This document shows, piece after piece, positions 61,580 through 64,000 of a stretch of 64,000 nucleotides of DNA. Numbering within the stretch: the first letter of the stretch is position 1; each line of letters starts with the position of its first letter. The notes under the pieces are model-generated. The model was not told the origin of the DNA, did no database searches, and saw only the letters and a list, made by a program, of their open reading frames with translations. The DNA comes from SHZI01 sp963802215. GTDB lineage: Bacteria > Pseudomonadota > Gammaproteobacteria > Steroidobacterales > GCA-2729495. The position numbers were made by a program, and so were the translations under genes. The stretch covers positions 930,001 to 994,000 of the forward strand of contig CAWDHQ010000001.1 of assembly GCA_963802215.1 (NCBI GenBank), given 5' to 3'.

Positions 61580-62683
61580 TCATGCGGTGCGGCTCGCACA
61601 GGCCGAACGCAAGGCGTCGTCCCACGCCGTGAAACCGGCCTCGAAACGGAATCGATCACGGGTACGCGCGGCGAGCGCGATGCGCTCGGGCTCGGTCGCG
61701 GGTGACGCCAGGGTCGCCTCAAGTGCTCGCGCCATTCCGGCGACGTCACCAGGCGCTACCAATGTTCCAGCACCGACCCGATCGAAGATCTCTCGCGGTC
61801 CGGTCCGGCAGTCGAACGCGACGCAGTCGCACCCGCTGGCGAGCGCTTCAACCAGGGCGTTGGGGAAGCCTTCGAAACGCGAGGAAAGCACGAAGGCGGC
61901 GGACGACGCGTACTCGGTCGCCATGTCCGGGCTCGCCCCGGGGAGTTCGACCGAGCCGGCGATGCCGAGCTGCCGTGCCTGATCGAGCAGCGCGGTCCGC
62001 TCCGGGCCTTCGCCGACTACCCGCAGCGTCCAGCCGTCGCGGGGCGCACCGACCGCAGCCCAGGCCCGCAACAGCAGGTCAAACCCCTTCTGGCGACTCA
62101 GGCGACCGGCCGCAAGAACCCGCTTCGCCCGCGCTGTAGTGGCGGGTACCGAACGGAACGCGGGGGCCAGCGAATTTGGAATCACGGAGATGCGAACGGC
62201 GCGGGTGTGCCGCGCGAGCCATTCGGCGGTGTCGCCTGTCTGGGCGACCACCAACTGTGCCCAGCCATAGGCCAACCAGCGCAGTGTCCCGCGTACGCGC
62301 CCCAGCGCGTGGGCGCCAGGGTAGGTGCGTTCCGCCACAACCACTGGCACCGATAAGCCCCAGGTTGCCATCAGCGTCAGGACGTTGGTCGTGTCGAGGA
62401 ACGAGAGCACCACGTCGGGCGCGACTTCTCGCACCGCACGACGAATTGCCCGCAAGCGCCGCCCCGTGCTCACCACAGTATCCAGCAGCCCGTGGGACTC
62501 GGCGAAGAGCCCGAGCTCGATCCGTCGGATCCGAAGGTCGATCGCGAAGTAGTCGTCCTGCGCGCGGGACAACGTTACGATGGTCACCTGATCGCCGCGC
62601 GCCACCCACGCTGCGCACAACGACACCAGTACCCGCTGCGCACCCCCAAGGCCGAGCGTCGAAATCACGCAGCAGATGCGCAT
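61580..62683 (-). CDS. Glycosyltransferase family 4
   Basis: ATG 62683 is preceded by GGAGAGGGAG and gives 367 residues. MRICCVISTLGLGGAQRVLVSLC opens the GT-B fold; VLAAGRLSRQKGFDLLLRAW, FEGFPNALVEALASGCDCVAFDC and GPREI form the donor part. It is related to the WbpH/WbtF-like group. It overlaps the polymerase-like gene by 19 bases. Upstream frame beyond the ATG is not coding. Confidence 0.9.
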   Translation of the reverse strand: MRICCVISTLGLGGAQRVLVSLCAAWVARGDQVTIVTLSRAQDDYFAIDLRIRRIELGLFAESHGLLDTVVSTGRRLRAIRRAVREVAPDVVLSFLDTTNVLTLMATWGLSVPVVVAERTYPGAHALGRVRGTLRWLAYGWAQLVVAQTGDTAEWLARHTRAVRISVIPNSLAPAFRSVPATTARAKRVLAAGRLSRQKGFDLLLRAWAAVGAPRDGWTLRVVGEGPERTALLDQARQLGIAGSVELPGASPDMATEYASSAAFVLSSRFEGFPNALVEALASGCDCVAFDCRTGPREIFDRVGAGTLVAPGDVAGMARALEATLASPATEPERIALAARTRDRFRFEAGFTAWDDALRSACASRTA

Positions 62684-63954
62684 GACTCCCTCTCCAGGTG
62701 AAGCGCAAAGAACAGCGAGAACGTGAACCCCAGCCCGGTGCCGAGGAACAAGAACGGGAACTTTGCTTGCGCGACGAACATCCCGATGAACACCGCATCG
62801 ATGAAACGCTGGAGGACCAACGATGTGGCGGCGACGCGCAACTCCCGCCACAGCAAAAGGTACCAGCAATAGATGAGCGCCGAACCTATGACCCCGACGT
62901 AGTAGACGGTACGCACGTAGCCGATGTCCGTGCCCATGAAGTTGAACTGAGCATTGATCGGGTCGACGTAGTAACCGCTGCCAATCAGCAGGGTCCTCGC
63001 ATCACCGGGAAGGAACAGCATCGCCCAGAGGTCTTCGGTCGAAGACGTGCGGAAACCCTCTCCCGAGAAGTAGCTGTAGGCGAACTCGAACGCATAGGGT
63101 ACCACTCGGTCGACCAGCATCGCGATTCGATCAGGCGGCAGCACCAACGCAACGACCGCGGCGGCCACGCCAGCGCCGAGGGCGATGGTGACGAGAAGCC
63201 GGACGACGCCAAGCGAGAGCGATCGCCCGGTGGCCATCACTACCGCGAATACCGCGAACATCACGAACCCCGTCCGCCCGGCAAATATCATCGACACGAG
63301 GCATAGCGTGACCGCTGCCGCCCACCCCAGGCGGCCTGAACGCTGCTCGGAGGTTAGCGCGAGATAGCTCGCCGACATCGCGCCGAATGCCTGGACAAAC
63401 GCCAAGCCGTCTCCCGCCGACGACGACAGGCCGGCAGCTCTTACCAGGATCTTTGACAAGTCTGGTTGCACGACGATCGAACCAAACCACCCGTGGACCG
63501 CGGGCGATATCCAGTCGAGCATGATGCAAACCGCCTGGAATGCGCCGGCCAGCGCCACCAGGGACAGCAGTGCGTGGACGCGGCCGAACTTCCCATTGCA
63601 TAGGCGCGCAACCACGTAGGCCGCCGGTATATAGCCCGTCATGCACGCCAGGATCAGGGCAGCCAGGGTCGTGTCGCCGGCGCCAAGCATCGCAATCGCT
63701 TGTGCGCCGCCGAAAGCAACCGCGAAAGTCGCGATGAGGTAAAGGCTGCAATCGACCAGGCTGCGCGACCAGATGAGCCAGTTCGCGGCAATCACGCCGG
63801 CAACCAGGCCGTACAGCACCACCAGCCGCAGCGGGCTGGCATTGAGCGCGGCGATGGTCGGGTTGTAGAGCAGGATGAACACCAGCAGCCCAGCCACAAC
63901 CTTGCTGATCGGTCCCATCGCTGCCGGCCTGGCCGTATGATCGCCGATGATCAT
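62665..63954 (-). CDS. O-antigen polymerase-like membrane protein (Wzy)
   Basis: A 429-residue polytopic membrane protein with numerous hydrophobic segments and a periplasmic loop near residues 265-320 (FSGEGFRTSSTEDLWAMLF, then LIGSGYYVDPINAQFNFMGTDIGYVRTVYYVG). Low conservation and this topology are usual for Wzy polymerases. It would polymerise the second glycan's repeat units. It is clearly different from the HNxxL-type protein at 32521. The stop overlaps the following GT4 gene. Confidence 0.82.
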   Translation of the reverse strand: MIIGDHTARPAAMGPISKVVAGLLVFILLYNPTIAALNASPLRLVVLYGLVAGVIAANWLIWSRSLVDCSLYLIATFAVAFGGAQAIAMLGAGDTTLAALILACMTGYIPAAYVVARLCNGKFGRVHALLSLVALAGAFQAVCIMLDWISPAVHGWFGSIVVQPDLSKILVRAAGLSSSAGDGLAFVQAFGAMSASYLALTSEQRSGRLGWAAAVTLCLVSMIFAGRTGFVMFAVFAVVMATGRSLSLGVVRLLVTIALGAGVAAAVVALVLPPDRIAMLVDRVVPYAFEFAYSYFSGEGFRTSSTEDLWAMLFLPGDARTLLIGSGYYVDPINAQFNFMGTDIGYVRTVYYVGVIGSALIYCWYLLLWRELRVAATSLVLQRFIDAVFIGMFVAQAKFPFLFLGTGLGFTFSLFFALHLERESCASAA

Positions 63955-64000
63955 CCGCTCACACCGCGGCGGACGCGCGCCGCCAGGTCAAACAGCCAAA
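63951..64000 (-). CDS. C-terminal end of a gene upstream of the Wzy-like gene (truncated)
   Basis: The minus strand reads WLFDLAARVRRGVSG and stops at TGA overlapping the ATG of the Wzy-like gene (ATGA), the same coupling seen at several junctions in this cluster. It is too short to identify. The frame was chosen by the coupling pattern. Confidence 0.4.
   Translation of the reverse strand, partial: WLFDLAARVRRGVSG

Noticed and set aside
1..64000. CRISPR arrays, an exosortase gene, rRNA genes or an origin of replication.
   Set aside because: No spaced repeat arrays, rRNA sequence, DnaA-box cluster or exosortase membrane protein was seen. The exosortase, if present, must lie outside this window.

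Overview
The window is a surface-polysaccharide chromosome region from what looks like a gammaproteobacterium. The clues are a tRNA-Val with encoded CCA, a REP-like GTAGGAGCG...CGCGAC palindrome, and a gene set typical of the XrtA/PEP-CTERM type of exopolysaccharide locus (chain-length protein, tyrosine autokinase, export protein, ExeA-type ATPase, outer-membrane barrel, EpsB-type glycosylphosphotransferase, paired glycosyltransferases). No exosortase gene lies in the window. The genus cannot be read from the sequence.

Layout. 0-8.4 kb: the end of a barrel protein, tRNA-Val(CAC), an ATPase fused to an FHA domain, the initiating glycosylphosphotransferase (minus), then a c-di-GMP-I riboswitch ahead of an Ig/FN3 lipoprotein, an outer-membrane barrel, a formyltransferase with an apparent ATT start, and a deacetylase-like protein. 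8.4-27 kb: an assembly block with three asparagine-synthase-type amidotransferases, six glycosyltransferases, a heparinase II/III-like protein and a convergent secreted beta-helix protein. It is interrupted by an IS3-family element nested in an ISL3 relic. 27-34 kb: flippase, an HprK-like kinase, a tiny secreted-type basic peptide and a PqqD-like protein on the minus strand, divergent from a nucleotidyltransferase, a polysaccharide deacetylase and an O-antigen-ligase/Wzy-like protein. 34-42 kb: a membrane GT2 (minus) and a tightly coupled sugar-nucleotide operon (LbH acetyltransferase, Gfo/Idh oxidoreductase, two DegT aminotransferases, N-formyltransferase, epimerase and an unknown Rossmann-like protein). 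42-45.6 kb: divergent export gene and chain-length/tyrosine-kinase genes, with a perfect CRP-type palindrome between them. 45.6-50 kb: phosphomannomutase, ManC and UDP-glucose dehydrogenase (minus). 50-64 kb: a second cluster (minus), apparently for O-antigen: WbpM-like dehydratase, WbpL-like initiating transferase, epimerase, four GT4 enzymes, a fourth asparagine synthase, two methyltransferases, a second Wzy-like protein and a galE stub. Most of its junctions are stop/start overlaps.

How the parts fit. Two lipid-linked glycan routes seem to share precursors. The first starts with the EpsB-like transferase and uses the XrtA-type export machinery; the second starts with the WbpL-like transferase. 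Several genes point to amidated, N-acylated or N-formylated, uronic-acid-rich sugars. Regulation visible in the DNA includes the c-di-GMP riboswitch, the CRP-type site and an intragenic terminator. The least explained part is the kinase/PqqD/nucleotidyltransferase/peptide cassette at 28.6-31.4 kb, which looks like a peptide-modification system embedded in the polysaccharide locus.
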